Counted from the stretch's first letter, positions 26,273 to 35,938 are shown. The stretch is DNA of 64,000 bases from Hyphomonadaceae bacterium (GCA_016791365.1 JAEUMT010000021.1:62001-126000), one strand, 5' to 3'. The notes: generated from the letters alone by a model not told the origin. Program-made: numbers and translations.

Positions 26273-26674
26273 ATGCGGGCACTCGTCCTATTCCTTTCGG
26301 TAGTTGCCCTCACCGCGTGTGAGCCCGCATTTGATCGCGAGCGCTGGGCCTCAGCTCGCGGCGCCGACATCACCGACAGCCCACGCGGATCAATGGTGTG
26401 TCCGACGATCGCGGCGGGCGTTGTGCCTGGCGCGACGCGCGAGGAAATCCGCGCGCTGCTCGGTCCGCCGGACAATGGCGACAGCGGCGCGAGCGATGTC
26501 TATAGCGTCGGCCTTGAGTTCACCGCGCCGGATGAAATTCTTCTGAGCATCTATTACGGCGACACCAACGTCGTCCAAGATGTGTTGCTTCATCACGACT
26601 GGGGCGTCGAGTACTTGCGGCCACGCACGCCGGGGACGTGCGGAGGCAATTGGAGCTTCGTTCGCTCGTCGTGA
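26273..26674 (+). CDS. Small lipoprotein, unknown function
   Basis: Starting at the second ATG, the 133-residue product begins MRALVLFLSVVALTAC, a typical lipoprotein signal with lipobox LTAC. An upstream ATG at 26246 would add nine residues before the signal. The mature domain contains GATREEIRALLGPPD, reminiscent of BamE/SmpA-like lipoproteins, and three cysteines (MVCPT, GTCGG and the lipidated one). I cannot name a family with confidence. The stop directly abuts the end of metH part 2 on the other strand (26674/26675). Confidence 0.7.
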   Translation: MRALVLFLSVVALTACEPAFDRERWASARGADITDSPRGSMVCPTIAAGVVPGATREEIRALLGPPDNGDSGASDVYSVGLEFTAPDEILLSIYYGDTNVVQDVLLHHDWGVEYLRPRTPGTCGGNWSFVRSS

Positions 26675-29440
26675 TCAGCCCGCCTTGGCGATGAGCGGGT
26701 CATACGCCAGAATTGGCGACAGCCACTTCTCAGCCATCGCCACATCCCAGCCCTTCCGCCGCGCATAATCCTCGACTTGATCGCGATCGATTTTGCCGGT
26801 GCCGAAATACTCCGCCTGCGGATGCGCGAAATAGAGCCCGCTGACGGAGGATGGCGGCGTCATCGCCATGCTCTCGGTGAGATCGATGCCGGTGCGCGAG
26901 GTTGCTCCGAGCAGATCGAAGATCGTGCGCTTCTCAGTGTGGTCGGGCTGCGCCGGATAGCCGGGCGCCGGGCGAATGCCGCGATATTTCTCCGCGATCA
27001 AATCCTCCGGCGTCAGCGTCTCATCCTTCGCATAGCCCCACAACTCGCGTCGCACTTTTGCGTGCAACGCCTCGGCAAACGCCTCAGCCAAACGATCGCA
27101 CAGCGCTTGCGCCATGATCGCCGAATAATCGTCATTCGCGCGCTTGAAGCGGATCGAGACATCTTCTTCGCCAATCCCCGCCGTCACCGCGAAGGCGCCG
27201 ACATAATCCACGATCGACTCCCCGCCCCCTCGTGGGGCGGGGGGTGGGGGGCGATCGTCCACGCGCGGTGCGTCGGTACGCCCCCCCTCACCCTGCCCTC
27301 TCCCCCGCAAGGGGGGAGAGGGTTCCAACGGAACAACATAATCCGCCAACGCGAAGTTGAACTTGCCCTCGCCCTTATCGATCTGCTGACGCAACGTGTG
27401 CAGTCGCGCGATCTCCCTGCTGCGCTCCTCATCCGCGAACAGCACGACATCATCGCCATCACGGTTCGCCGGCCAGAAGCCCACAACGCCAGACGCCTTC
27501 ACCCATTTTTCAGCGACAAGCTGCTCCAGCATCGCGCGCGCATCGCGATACAAATTCCGCGCCGCTTCACCGACAATGTCGTCTTCCAGAATTGCCGGAT
27601 GGCGCCCGATCAAATCCCAGGACGCGAAGAACGGCGTCCAGTCAATGTACGGCACGAGATCTTCGAGCGGATATTCCTCAAACGAACGCACGCCCAGGAA
27701 GCTCGGCCTCACCGGCGCGAACTCCAGCTTCGGCGCACGCTCCCGCGCCTTCGCCAGCGGCAGGCGCGGGCGCTTGTCCTGTCCGGAGAAATACGCCTCG
27801 CGCGCCGCGTCGTACTCCGCGCGCGTTTCCTTCACGAGCACGTCGCGGTCATCGCCCAGCAGCTTCTGCACCACCGGCACCGCCTTCGACGCATCCGGCA
27901 CATAGAGGATCGGCCCCGAATACACCGGCGCGATCTTCACCGCCGTGTGCGTGCGCGAGGTCGTGGCGCCGCCGATCAGCAGCGGCAGCTTCAACCCCAG
28001 CCGCTCCATTTCGCTTGCGACAAACACCATTTCGTCGAGCGACGGCGTGATCAGACCCGAGAGGCCAATGGCGTCGGCGCCGATCTCTTTCGCCCGCTCC
28101 AGGATGCGCGCGCACGGCACCATGACGCCGAGATCGTCGATCTCATAGCCGTTACATTGCAGCACAACGCCGACGATATTCTTGCCGATATCGTGCACGT
28201 CGCCTTTGACGGTCGCCATCACGATCTTGCCGTTGGATTTTCCAACGAGCCCAAGCCGCTCCTTCTCTTCGTCCATGAACGGCAAGAGATGCGCGACGGC
28301 CTGCTTCATCACCCGCGCCGACTTCACGACCTGCGGCAGGAACATCTTTCCCGCGCCGAAGAGATCGCCAACGATGGACATGCCATCCATCAGCGGCCCT
28401 TCAATCACGTGCAGCGGCCGCTTGGCCTGCAGACGCGCTTCTTCTGTGTCCTCGACGATGAACTCGTTGATCCCGTGCACGAGCGCATGAGCGAGGCGTT
28501 CCTTCACAGGCGCCTGGCGCCAGGAAAGATCGCGCTCCGTCGCCTGCTTCTTGCCGCCGGCCTTCGCCTGCTCGGCAATTTCCAGAAGCCGCTCCGTCGC
28601 GTCCTCGCGCCGGTTGAGCAGCACATCTTCGACGCGTTCGCGCAATTCCGGCTCGACGTCGTCGTAGAGCGTCAGCGAACCGGCATTGACGATGCCCATA
28701 TTCATGCCGGCGCGGATGGCGTGATAGAGGAACACCGCATGCATCGCCTCGCGCACCGGCTCGTTGCCGCGGAACGAGAACGATACGTTCGACACCCCGC
28801 CTGACACATGCGCATGCGGCAGCTCAGAGCGAATGTACGCCGTCGCCTCGAAGAACGCCTTTGCGTAGTCCGCGTGGTCTTCGATCCCGGTCGCCACCGC
28901 AAAAATGTTGGGATCGAAGATGATGTCTTCCGGCGGGAAGCCGATCTTGTCCGTCAAGAAACGATACGCGCGCGTGCAAATCTCGATCTTGCGCTTGGCG
29001 GTATCGGCCTGCCCCTGTTCGTCAAACGCCATCACCACGGCGGCGGCGCCATAGCGGCGCACACGGCGCGCTTCGTAGGCAAACTTCTCCTCGCCTTCCT
29101 TGAGCGAGATCGAGTTCACGATTCCCTTGCCCTGCGCGCACTTCAGGCCCGCCTCGATCACCTCCCATTTGGAGCTGTCGATCATCAGCGGAATGCGCGC
29201 GATATCCGGCTCCGACGCGATCAGGTTCAGGAACCTCCGCATCGCCGCCGGCCCGTCGATCAGCGCGGCATCCATGTTCACGTCGAGCACATTGGCGCCC
29301 GACTCGACCTGCTGGCGCGCCACGACCAGCGCGCCCGCATAGTCATCAGCCTCGATAAGCTTCCGAAACTTCGCCGAGCCCGTGACGTTGGTGCGCTCGC
29401 CGACAACGATGAAATTGGCGAATGGATTGGCGCCGCTCAT
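26675..29440 (-). CDS. metH: Methionine synthase, pterin-, cobalamin- and activation-domain part (split MetH)
   Basis: This is the second half of a split cobalamin-dependent methionine synthase. Its order is pterin-binding domain (about 5-260: [21 protein letters not shown]), cobalamin cap and binding domains with lower-ligand motif DVHDIGKN (His near residue 415), and the AdoMet activation domain (about 590-920: [24 protein letters not shown]). The homocysteine-binding domain is encoded by the separate gene at 30024-31085. The ATG at 29440 overlaps the preceding ORF's stop (ATGA). Between DYVVPL and [11 protein letters not shown] the activation domain carries about 35 extra low-complexity residues encoded by a GC-rich double-hairpin repeat (27220-27322) that keeps the frame. 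Confidence 0.93.
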   Translation of the reverse strand: MSGANPFANFIVVGERTNVTGSAKFRKLIEADDYAGALVVARQQVESGANVLDVNMDAALIDGPAAMRRFLNLIASEPDIARIPLMIDSSKWEVIEAGLKCAQGKGIVNSISLKEGEEKFAYEARRVRRYGAAAVVMAFDEQGQADTAKRKIEICTRAYRFLTDKIGFPPEDIIFDPNIFAVATGIEDHADYAKAFFEATAYIRSELPHAHVSGGVSNVSFSFRGNEPVREAMHAVFLYHAIRAGMNMGIVNAGSLTLYDDVEPELRERVEDVLLNRREDATERLLEIAEQAKAGGKKQATERDLSWRQAPVKERLAHALVHGINEFIVEDTEEARLQAKRPLHVIEGPLMDGMSIVGDLFGAGKMFLPQVVKSARVMKQAVAHLLPFMDEEKERLGLVGKSNGKIVMATVKGDVHDIGKNIVGVVLQCNGYEIDDLGVMVPCARILERAKEIGADAIGLSGLITPSLDEMVFVASEMERLGLKLPLLIGGATTSRTHTAVKIAPVYSGPILYVPDASKAVPVVQKLLGDDRDVLVKETRAEYDAAREAYFSGQDKRPRLPLAKARERAPKLEFAPVRPSFLGVRSFEEYPLEDLVPYIDWTPFFASWDLIGRHPAILEDDIVGEAARNLYRDARAMLEQLVAEKWVKASGVVGFWPANRDGDDVVLFADEERSREIARLHTLRQQIDKGEGKFNFALADYVVPLEPSPPLRGRGQGEGGRTDAPRVDDRPPPPAPRGGGESIVDYVGAFAVTAGIGEEDVSIRFKRANDDYSAIMAQALCDRLAEAFAEALHAKVRRELWGYAKDETLTPEDLIAEKYRGIRPAPGYPAQPDHTEKRTIFDLLGATSRTGIDLTESMAMTPPSSVSGLYFAHPQAEYFGTGKIDRDQVEDYARRKGWDVAMAEKWLSPILAYDPLIAKAG
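27220..27322. repeat. Palindromic repeat element inserted in frame in metH
   Basis: Two strong hairpins flank a spacer of about 50 bases. The first pairs CCCCGCCCC (27220-27228) with GGGGCGGGG (27234-27242). The second pairs CCCTCTCCCCC (27296-27306) with GGGGGAGAGGG (27312-27322). Read with metH it encodes Pro/Arg/Gly-rich text including [13 protein letters not shown] and [10 protein letters not shown], a pattern I know as the hallmark of dispersed GC-rich palindromic repeats in many proteobacterial genomes. It lies exactly where normal MetH proteins have a short loop. Confidence 0.75.
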
Positions 29441-30027
29441 GCCCATCCACCTGTCGACCGCCGGGCAAAGCCGCGGCGCATCGGACGGGCCTGCCGAAAC
29501 GCGCGATCGACGAACTGCGCCAACTTGCGCCGCGCGACCGCATCCTCCGCGCCCGCGAGCGCCAGCGCATTATCTACAAAGACGCTGAAGTCCTCGTAAG
29601 TCTCGAAGTGCCTGCGCACCTTTTGCCAGCCCTCAAGAAAAGTGATCCCACAGGTGAGCGATCCCAAACGCACAATCACCAAGCGTTGGTAAAACCAATC
29701 CGCGTACATCTCATGCGGGATCAGGCCGAGCTTGAAGTAGTTCCACTGATCCCACTGGAAGTGCCAATACTCAAAGAAGTAGCGCTCACATGCCTCCTCT
29801 TGGGAAAGCTCACCGCGACGCAGCTTCGCCTCAATCTCATCACGAACGGAATCAATGGCGTGGAAACGGTCTGAACAGGCGATCAGCACATCGGCGATTT
29901 TTTCGACACGGCTGTTCTGCGTCTGCGAACGGATTGAATGCGCGGTCAACCAAAGACCAAGCACGGCGATGAGCGCCGGCACGATCAGGTCAGGGCGGGC
30001 TGTGGCCGAACTCCAGAAATCCATCAT
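29437..30027 (-). CDS. Unknown single-helix membrane protein inside the methionine operon
   Basis: This 196-residue protein has one N-terminal membrane helix (about 13-32) and a helical, tryptophan-rich cytoplasmic domain ([19 protein letters not shown], about 80-100). I recognise no family; a DUF4760-like resemblance is only a guess. It sits between the two halves of metH. Its start overlaps the stop of part 1 (ATGATG, 30024-30027) and its stop overlaps the start of part 2 (29437-29440). It must therefore be translated with the methionine synthase. Its codons look slightly less GC-rich than its neighbours', which would fit late insertion. Confidence 0.75.
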   Translation of the reverse strand: MMDFWSSATARPDLIVPALIAVLGLWLTAHSIRSQTQNSRVEKIADVLIACSDRFHAIDSVRDEIEAKLRRGELSQEEACERYFFEYWHFQWDQWNYFKLGLIPHEMYADWFYQRLVIVRLGSLTCGITFLEGWQKVRRHFETYEDFSVFVDNALALAGAEDAVARRKLAQFVDRAFRQARPMRRGFARRSTGGWA

Positions 30028-31085
30028 GCTGCCGCCGTAAACGGTTCGAGGCCCGCAAGCTTGAGCCGCGCATCACGCGCCGCCGCCACGCGTGGCTTCA
30101 CGCCTTCGACGGCATGTTTGAGATGACCGATGTGATCCGGCGTCGTGCCGCAACAGCCGCCGGCGATGTTCAGCAGCCCCGCCTTCGCCCATTCGGCATA
30201 GTGCGCTTCCATTGAATGCGGCGTTTCATCGTAAGCCCCCATCGCATTCGGCAGGCCCGCGTTCGGATAGGCACTCACCGCACACTCCGCCACGCGCGCA
30301 AGATCGGCCAGGAACGCACGCATGTCGGCAGGACCAAGCGCGCAATTCAAACCGATCGCCCACGGCTTCGCATGACGCAGCGAATTGTAGAACGCTTCCA
30401 CCGTTTGCCCCGAAAGCGTCCGCCCCGAGCGATCGGTGATGGTGCCGCTGATCCACAGCGGCACCTCCACGCCGGTTTTGTCAAACGCCTCCCACGCGCC
30501 CCACAACGCCGCCTTGCAATTCAACGTATCGGTGATCGTCTCGATTAGCAGCAGGTCGGCGCCGCCTTCGATCAGGCCAAGCGTTTGCTCTTCGTAATTC
30601 GCGGCCATCGTATCAAAATCGCTATCGCGACGGCCCGGATCATTCACTTCCGGCGACATGGAGAGCAATTTCGTTGTCGGCCCCAGCGCGCCAGCGACAG
30701 CGCGCGGCTTTGCATCGGCTTTCTCGAACTTATCACACGCCGCCCGCGCCAGACGCGCGCCTTCGACGTTGAGTTCATACGTCACTGCTTCGAGCCCATA
30801 CTCGGCCTGGCTGATCCGCGTCGCGCTGAACGTATTGGTTTCGATAATGTCCGCGCCCGCGCTCAGATAAGCATCATGCACCTGCGTGATAATTTCCGGC
30901 CGCGTCAGCGAGAGCAGATCGTTGTTGCCCTTGAGCGAGCTGGCGTGTTCGGCAAAGCGCTCGCCGTGGAAATCCTCGGCTTTGAGCCCAAAGCCCTGAA
31001 GGTAAGCGCCCATGGATCCGTCGAGGATCAAAATGCGCTTGGCGAGGTCGGCGTTGAGCGCGGCTAGACGTTCGGTGCGATTCAT
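30024..31085 (-). CDS. metH: Methionine synthase, homocysteine-binding part (split MetH)
   Basis: This 353-residue homocysteine S-methyltransferase domain supplies the zinc site that activates homocysteine for the B12-dependent methyl transfer in the downstream MetH part. The zinc cysteines are in GLNCALG and [20 protein letters not shown] is the typical N-terminus. The start at 31085 overlaps the metF stop (ATGA), which excludes the longer frame to 31202. Splitting MetH into two proteins is common in alphaproteobacteria. An intervening ORF separates the two parts here. Confidence 0.92.
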   Translation of the reverse strand: MNRTERLAALNADLAKRILILDGSMGAYLQGFGLKAEDFHGERFAEHASSLKGNNDLLSLTRPEIITQVHDAYLSAGADIIETNTFSATRISQAEYGLEAVTYELNVEGARLARAACDKFEKADAKPRAVAGALGPTTKLLSMSPEVNDPGRRDSDFDTMAANYEEQTLGLIEGGADLLLIETITDTLNCKAALWGAWEAFDKTGVEVPLWISGTITDRSGRTLSGQTVEAFYNSLRHAKPWAIGLNCALGPADMRAFLADLARVAECAVSAYPNAGLPNAMGAYDETPHSMEAHYAEWAKAGLLNIAGGCCGTTPDHIGHLKHAVEGVKPRVAAARDARLKLAGLEPFTAAA

Positions 31086-31993
31086 TGCGCGGCCTCCTTC
31101 GCACGCACACCCAGGATGCGACAGATCGAATACGCCAGGTCCGCTTTGTTCAGCGTGTAGAAGTGGAAGTCCTCCACGCCCTCCGCCGCCAAGCGCGCGC
31201 ACAATTGCGCCGTCGTCACCGCCGTCACCAGGCGGCGCGTTTCGGGATCATCGTCCAGGCCTTCAAACAGGCGCACCATCCAACGCGGCAGCGTCGCGCC
31301 GCACGCTTCGACCATTTTGCGCAAGCTCGTCACGTTGGTCACCGGCATGATCCCCGGTAGGATCGGCGCATAGACGCCAGCCCTCGCCAAGCGATCGCGG
31401 AAACGCAAGAAAATGTCGGCCTCAAAAAAGAATTGCGAGATGCCGCGCGAGGCGCCGGCGCCGAGCTTCTTTTTGAAGTTCTCGATGTCGTGCTCGAAGT
31501 TCGGGCTCGATGGGTGCTTTTCGGGGTGCACCGCAACGGAAATATCGAACGCGCCAATCCGCGACGCCGCTTCCACCAACTCGATAGCGCTCGCATACCC
31601 GTTCGGGTGCTGCAGATATGGCATGCCGACGCCGCCAGGCGGATCGCCGCGGAGCGCCACGATACGGCGAACGCCGGCGCGCCAGTAATCGCGGATCACG
31701 GCGTCGACTTCGGTCTTGTTCGCCGCGACGGTCGTGAGGTGGGCGGCCGGCTTTAGCGTCGTTTCGCTCACCATGCGCGCCACGGTGCGGTGCGTGCGAT
31801 CGCGCGTTGAGCCGCCTGCCCCGTACGTCACCGAGACGAAGCTCGGCGCCAGCGGCTCAAGCTTGCGGATCGACGTCCACAGCTCCGCCTCGAGCTTTTC
31901 CGACTTCGGCGGGAAGAACTCGAACGACACGCGCGTCTGGCGCCCGCGCGGTGCGGCGTCGGCGATCAAATCCTGCAGATGCTCAACGCTCAT
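31082..31993 (-). CDS. metF: Methylenetetrahydrofolate reductase
   Basis: This 303-residue flavoprotein reduces 5,10-methylene-THF to 5-methyl-THF, the methyl donor for MetH. Motifs include SFEFFPPKS near the N-terminus, VSVTYGAGGSTRDRT (about 51-65), HLTTVAANKTEVD, and a later stretch ILPGIMPVTN. The ATG at 31993 overlaps the stop of the ArsR-type regulator gene (ATGA), so the longer frame to 32092 is discarded. Gene order regulator-metF-metH fits a dedicated one-carbon/methionine-cycle operon. Confidence 0.93.
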   Translation of the reverse strand: MSVEHLQDLIADAAPRGRQTRVSFEFFPPKSEKLEAELWTSIRKLEPLAPSFVSVTYGAGGSTRDRTHRTVARMVSETTLKPAAHLTTVAANKTEVDAVIRDYWRAGVRRIVALRGDPPGGVGMPYLQHPNGYASAIELVEAASRIGAFDISVAVHPEKHPSSPNFEHDIENFKKKLGAGASRGISQFFFEADIFLRFRDRLARAGVYAPILPGIMPVTNVTSLRKMVEACGATLPRWMVRLFEGLDDDPETRRLVTAVTTAQLCARLAAEGVEDFHFYTLNKADLAYSICRILGVRAKEAAQ

Positions 31994-32967
31994 GGCTTTG
32001 CCCCGGCCCAAATCTTCACAGTCAATGCCTCGCGTTTCTTCGGCGCCAGGGTCGTTGTCTTCGGTCGCGGGAGTCCCGCCGCTTCGCACCATTCGGCGAT
32101 CTCGGCGTCCGTGAAACCAAGCCGGCGATGCGCATGCTCTTCGCGCAAAAACTCAAGCGTATGTGGCGCGAAATCAACGATCAGCAAGCGCCCGCCGCGT
32201 TTCAGCAGACGCGCCGCTTCGGCGATTGCGCGTCCCGGATCGGAAAGGAAGTGCAGCACCTGGTGGATCGTCACCAGGTCCGCCGCACCCGCACTCATGG
32301 GCGGCGCATAGGCGTCGCCGAATTGAACCGCGGCTTTCGCTTTTAAGTCGTCCAGCGAGGCGCGCGCGATCGCCAGCATCTGGCGCGAAGTATCGAAGCC
32401 TTCGGCGCGGCGCACGCGGTCGGCGAAAAGCTGGATCATGCGGCCCTGACCGACGCCGACATCGACCATGAGATCGAACGGCCCAGCGCCTGCAGCCTCC
32501 AGGATCGCGCTATCGATATCGGCTTCCGGCAAATGCAGCGCGCGCACGCGATCCCAGTCAGCTGCGTTGCGCTCGAAATATTCAGCCGCGGCTTCATCAC
32601 GTGCGGCGCGGATTTCATGCAGGCGCTCCACATCGCGCGCCAACACAGGATCGCTCGGATCGAGCATAGCCAGCGCCGCTTCCGCGAACTGACGCTCCGT
32701 CGTGTGCGCGCGCGGCAAGCGATAGAAAACCCACGCGCCCTCTGGCGCGCGCTCCACCAACCCCGCTTCAGTCAACAACTTCAAATGCCGGCTCACGCGC
32801 GGTTGGCTTTGCCCCAGCGCTTGAGCGAGTTCGCCCACCGCCAACTCGCCTTCGGTCAACAGCGCCAGAGCGCGAAGCCGCGTTTGCTCCCCTGCCGCGC
32901 GCAACGCCGCCACCACGCGGTCGGCGTCGCGCAGCTCAGGCGCTGGCTGAATTGGAGATATAAACAT
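31990..32967 (-). CDS. ArsR-family regulator fused to a methyltransferase domain (SahR-like)
   Basis: Residues about 10-85 form an ArsR-type winged helix (GEQTRLRALALL, LGQSQPRVSRHLKLL). Residues about 130-300 form a class I methyltransferase fold (DLMVDVGVGQGRMIQLF, LLKRGGRLLIVDFAPH). A C-terminal part ends AKKREALTVKIWAGAKP-like. Proteobacterial SahR regulators of the methionine cycle are ArsR proteins, some with such a domain thought to bind S-adenosylhomocysteine. The position at the head of metF-metH strongly supports that role. The ATG lies inside an AT-rich palindrome that is a likely operator, and no Shine-Dalgarno is visible, so the mRNA could be nearly leaderless. It could instead be an active methyltransferase. 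Confidence 0.85.
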   Translation of the reverse strand: MFISPIQPAPELRDADRVVAALRAAGEQTRLRALALLTEGELAVGELAQALGQSQPRVSRHLKLLTEAGLVERAPEGAWVFYRLPRAHTTERQFAEAALAMLDPSDPVLARDVERLHEIRAARDEAAAEYFERNAADWDRVRALHLPEADIDSAILEAAGAGPFDLMVDVGVGQGRMIQLFADRVRRAEGFDTSRQMLAIARASLDDLKAKAAVQFGDAYAPPMSAGAADLVTIHQVLHFLSDPGRAIAEAARLLKRGGRLLIVDFAPHTLEFLREEHAHRRLGFTDAEIAEWCEAAGLPRPKTTTLAPKKREALTVKIWAGAKP

Positions 32968-32978
32968 ATCTTTATATG
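32957..32978. promoter_or_regulatory. Candidate SahR-like operator overlapping the operon start codon
   Basis: ATATAAA (32958-32964) and TTTATAT (32971-32977) form a 7-bp inverted repeat with a 6-base spacer (CATATC). It is conspicuously AT-rich in this GC-rich context. It resembles the ATATAAAG-type palindromes I associate with methionine-cycle genes of alphaproteobacteria. The start codon of the regulator (32967-32965) is inside it, so a bound repressor would sit over the translation start. Confidence 0.6.
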
Positions 32979-33200
32979 ACAGTCCGAAGTCCGCTTGGCT
33001 AGCGCCGCTCCCAGCCGCTCGGTGAATAAAAATGAGCGCGAGTGTGACTTCAGCGTCGCGCAGCGGTTTAGATCAAATATTTCATAGAGTTATAAGGCAT
33101 CGGCGGCGATCGGACTTGAACGGACGGTTCAGGTGCGGAACAGGCAAGTTGATTAACCCTACCCCGGCATTATCTGCGCTGGGCCTGAAGGGGGGCCAAT

Positions 33201-34091
33201 ATGCGGGGACTCGTTTCGATACTAGCGCTGACCGTCTGCTTGGCGGCCCCGTCGATCGCGTTCGCCCAAGAGGCGGCAACGTCCGACGTTGCGCCGGTTC
33301 AAACACAGGCGAGCAACGATCCCTGGGAGGGATTTAACCGCAACCTCTTCGGCATCCATCAGACCGTGGACCATGCGGTGCTTGGCCCTGTCGCACGCGG
33401 CTATCGCGCGGTGACGCCGCGCCCGCTGCGCAGTGGCGTCGTGAATTTCCTGCGCAATTTGAAAGCGCCGGTCGTGCTCGCGAACGATCTTCTGCAAGGC
33501 GAAGTCAACCGCGCCGGCAGCACGGCGGGGCGCTTCGCAATCAACACAACAATCGGCATTGGCGGCGTTTTCGATCCGGCCACGAGCATGGGCCTTGAAC
33601 ATCACGACGAAGATTTCGGTCAAACGCTCGCGGTTTGGGGCGTGCCGTCAGGGCCATATATTTTCGTCCCGCTGATGGGGCCAACGACTGTTCGCGATGG
33701 CGCCGGTCAAATCATCGACGTCGCGTTCGATCCCCTCACCTGGGCGGAATTCGATGACGTCAACACCGCGCGCGCCGCGCGCACCGTCATTTCCGGCGTC
33801 GCCCAGCGCGAACTTCTGATTGAGCAGATTGACTCGATCGACGCGCAAGGCGGCGACACCTACGTCGCGTATCGCAGCGCCTATGAAGTATCGCGCGAAG
33901 CGGCGATCCAAAACGGTCGCGCCGATGTCCAAGATTTGCCGGACTTCAACGACATTGATGAAACGCCGGTAACAGACACGCCAAACGGCAGCGCTGAAGC
34001 AATTCAGCCACAGGCGGATCAAATCCAGGGAGCGGAGAATTCCGTAGCCTACACAGAAGCGTCCACGCTTCCCACTTCGCTACCGGACTGA
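33201..34091 (+). CDS. mlaA: MlaA/VacJ family outer-membrane lipid transport protein
   Basis: This 296-residue protein has a signal sequence ending near AFAQ and a MlaA domain: NDPWEGFNRNLFGIHQTVD, TAGRFAINTTIGIGG, and SGPYIFVPLMGPTTVRDG. In the Mla pathway MlaA removes phospholipids from the outer leaflet and passes them to MlaC. A canonical lipobox is not clear (LTVC), so it may be processed by signal peptidase I. AAGGGGGGCC before the ATG serves as ribosome site. mlaC follows after 14 bases. The Mla ABC transporter genes are not in this window. Confidence 0.9.
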   Translation: MRGLVSILALTVCLAAPSIAFAQEAATSDVAPVQTQASNDPWEGFNRNLFGIHQTVDHAVLGPVARGYRAVTPRPLRSGVVNFLRNLKAPVVLANDLLQGEVNRAGSTAGRFAINTTIGIGGVFDPATSMGLEHHDEDFGQTLAVWGVPSGPYIFVPLMGPTTVRDGAGQIIDVAFDPLTWAEFDDVNTARAARTVISGVAQRELLIEQIDSIDAQGGDTYVAYRSAYEVSREAAIQNGRADVQDLPDFNDIDETPVTDTPNGSAEAIQPQADQIQGAENSVAYTEASTLPTSLPD

Positions 34092-34105
34092 AGGAGAGCA
34101 TTGTC

Positions 34106-34756
34106 GTGAACCGTCCCGTTACCCGCGCCACGTTCTTGTCAGGCCTGTTTGGCCTGGGCGCATTGGCCGTTGCGCCTGAAGCGCATGCGGCGCGTAACGC
34201 GGACGCCGAGACTTACGTCCAGCAAAACGCAACAGCCGCGCTCGCGGCGCTTGGCGACGCGAACGCAACCCAGCGCCGCGCGCAATTCCAGCGTTTAATG
34301 GCGCAATTCGCGGACATGGATCGCATCGCGACATACATGGTCGGACGTTACTCGCCGCAATTGCGTGCTGACGCAGCGCTGCGCCGTGATTGGCTTGCGG
34401 CGTTCCAGGAATTCGCGATGGCGACATACGAGGACCAGTTCCAAAACATGAGCGGCGGCGCAGTGCGCGTGACCGGCTCCGAAGAGCGGATCGCCGGCCG
34501 TGACGTGATCGTCGACAGCCAGGTGCGCCCGACGGCTGGCGCGCCCACGCGCGTGCAATGGCGCGTTTTGCGCGCCGGCAGCGGCTGGAAAGTCGTCGAT
34601 ATCGCGGCGGGCCGCGACGGCGTGTGGCTGGGTCAGATCCAGCAGCGCCAATTCCTGGCGCAGCTCGACCAGAACAACGGCGACGTTCGCGCGCTGATCA
34701 ATGACGTTCGCGGCCGCACCGCCACGATGCGTCAGCGCATTCTGGCGCGCAGCTAA
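34106..34756 (+). CDS. mlaC: MlaC family periplasmic phospholipid-binding protein
   Basis: This 216-residue protein has an N-terminal signal (FLSGLFGLGALAVAPEAHAA) and a Tol_Tol_Ttg2-type domain with DMDRIATYMVGRYSP and GWKVVDIAAGRDGVWL. MlaC shuttles phospholipid between MlaA and the inner-membrane MlaFEDB complex. Its immediate position after mlaA supports this. The stop overlaps the pyrD stop on the other strand by four bases (CTAA). Confidence 0.88.
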   Translation: MNRPVTRATFLSGLFGLGALAVAPEAHAARNADAETYVQQNATAALAALGDANATQRRAQFQRLMAQFADMDRIATYMVGRYSPQLRADAALRRDWLAAFQEFAMATYEDQFQNMSGGAVRVTGSEERIAGRDVIVDSQVRPTAGAPTRVQWRVLRAGSGWKVVDIAAGRDGVWLGQIQQRQFLAQLDQNNGDVRALINDVRGRTATMRQRILARS

Positions 34757-35817
34757 GCGCGCTCGACGCCGACTGCTTCAGCAACAGTGTCAAAGCCTTC
34801 GGCCATCAACAGGCCGTCGAGTTCGTCGAGTATGCGCGCCACGAGGCTGGGGCCTTGAAAGACCATCGCTGAATAAAGCTGCACCGCGCTTGCGCCCGCT
34901 TTGATTTTCGCCAGCGCCGTCATGCCGTTTTCGACCCCGCCGGCGCCGACGAGCGGCAAGCGTCCGTTCAGCGCCTGCGCGAAGAGGCGCAGTGTTTGCG
35001 TTGAAATCTGAAACAAGGGCTGACCGGACAAGCCCCCCGCCTCTTCGCGGTTATCCGACGTCAGATGCGGCGGCCGCTGCAGCGTGGTGTTTGAAACGAT
35101 GAGCGCGTCGAGCTCATATGCCAGCACGATTTCGGCGATATCGCTGATGGCGGCCTCGTCGAGATCGGGCGCGACCTTCAAGAACAACGGCCGGCGTCCA
35201 TGCGCGGCGGTAAGTTGCGTGCGCGCTTCGCGCAGGCGCCCCAGCAGATCCTCCAGTGCGCCGCGCTCCTGCAACCCACGCAAGCCCGGCGTGTTGGGCG
35301 ACGAAATGTTCGCGGTCACATACGAGGCGTACTTCCAAACCCGGCCCATGCCCAGCACGTAGTCGGCAGCGCGATCCGCGCTCTCTTTGTTGGCGCCGAC
35401 GTTCGCGCCGAGAATGCCGGCCTTGCCTTCGCGCGCCGCCAGACGATCAGCGAATGCGTCGAGACCTTTGTTGTTGAAGCCGAGCCGGTTGATCACCGCG
35501 CGATCTTCGCTGAGCCGGAAGATGCGCGGCCGCGGATTGCCCTCCTGCGGCAGCGGCGTAACGGTGCCGCATTCCACAAAGCCGAAGCCCGAACGCAACA
35601 GCGCATCAGGCGCTTCACAATTCTTGTCGAAGCCCGCCGCCATGCCGACAGGGTTGGGAAGCTCAAGCCCGGCCAATGTCGTTTTGAGGCGCGGCCAGCG
35701 ATCGGCGCGCGCACGCGGTCCAAGTTGCGCGCGCAGCCCCAACAGCGCGACATGATGTGCGGTCTCGGGATCGATTACGCGCAAGCCGCGCGTCACAAGA
35801 TCATGCGGAGAAATCAC
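34753..35817 (-). CDS. pyrD: Dihydroorotate dehydrogenase (quinone), class 2
   Basis: This 354-residue flavoprotein oxidises dihydroorotate to orotate in pyrimidine synthesis and passes electrons to quinone at the membrane. The N-terminal helix pair (VTRGLRVIDPETAHHVALLGL) marks class 2. PVGMAAGFDKN, GFGFVECGTVTP, and NISSPNTPGLRGLQ are conserved; Ser in the last is the class 2 catalytic base region. LIVSNTT and VGAGGVENG complete the FMN site. The predicted start is GTG at 35817. It is divergent from the S24 repressor gene. Confidence 0.93.
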   Translation of the reverse strand: MISPHDLVTRGLRVIDPETAHHVALLGLRAQLGPRARADRWPRLKTTLAGLELPNPVGMAAGFDKNCEAPDALLRSGFGFVECGTVTPLPQEGNPRPRIFRLSEDRAVINRLGFNNKGLDAFADRLAAREGKAGILGANVGANKESADRAADYVLGMGRVWKYASYVTANISSPNTPGLRGLQERGALEDLLGRLREARTQLTAAHGRRPLFLKVAPDLDEAAISDIAEIVLAYELDALIVSNTTLQRPPHLTSDNREEAGGLSGQPLFQISTQTLRLFAQALNGRLPLVGAGGVENGMTALAKIKAGASAVQLYSAMVFQGPSLVARILDELDGLLMAEGFDTVAEAVGVERA

Positions 35818-35880
35818 GATCGCTGCGCTTTACCGATTCTGCGCAGGATGTCGCCTGCTACCTCGCCCCCGCGCCGCGTC

Positions 35881-35916
35881 GAGGACTTTTATCCTATATA
35901 TGGGTTGAAAGTCCTC
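35881..35916. promoter_or_regulatory. Inverted-repeat operator candidate before the S24 repressor gene
   Basis: GAGGACTTT (35881-35889) and AAAGTCCTC (35908-35916) are perfect 9-bp inverted arms separated by 18 AT-rich bases containing TATATATGGG. The repeat ends 22 bases before the repressor ATG and lies between it and pyrD. The arrangement suits autoregulation by the adjacent HTH protein. Confidence 0.6.
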
Positions 35917-35938
35917 CGCGGACCGCTATAACCAGGAT

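Noticed and set aside
27220-27322. CRISPR or insertion sequence in metH
   Set aside because: There is only one copy of each hairpin, no spacer array, no transposase and no target-site duplication that I can identify.
26777-28804. A 675-codon open frame on the plus strand opposite metH part 2
   Set aside because: It is the antisense shadow of a conserved GC-rich gene, Arg/His-rich with no recognisable domain; metH on the minus strand explains the region fully.
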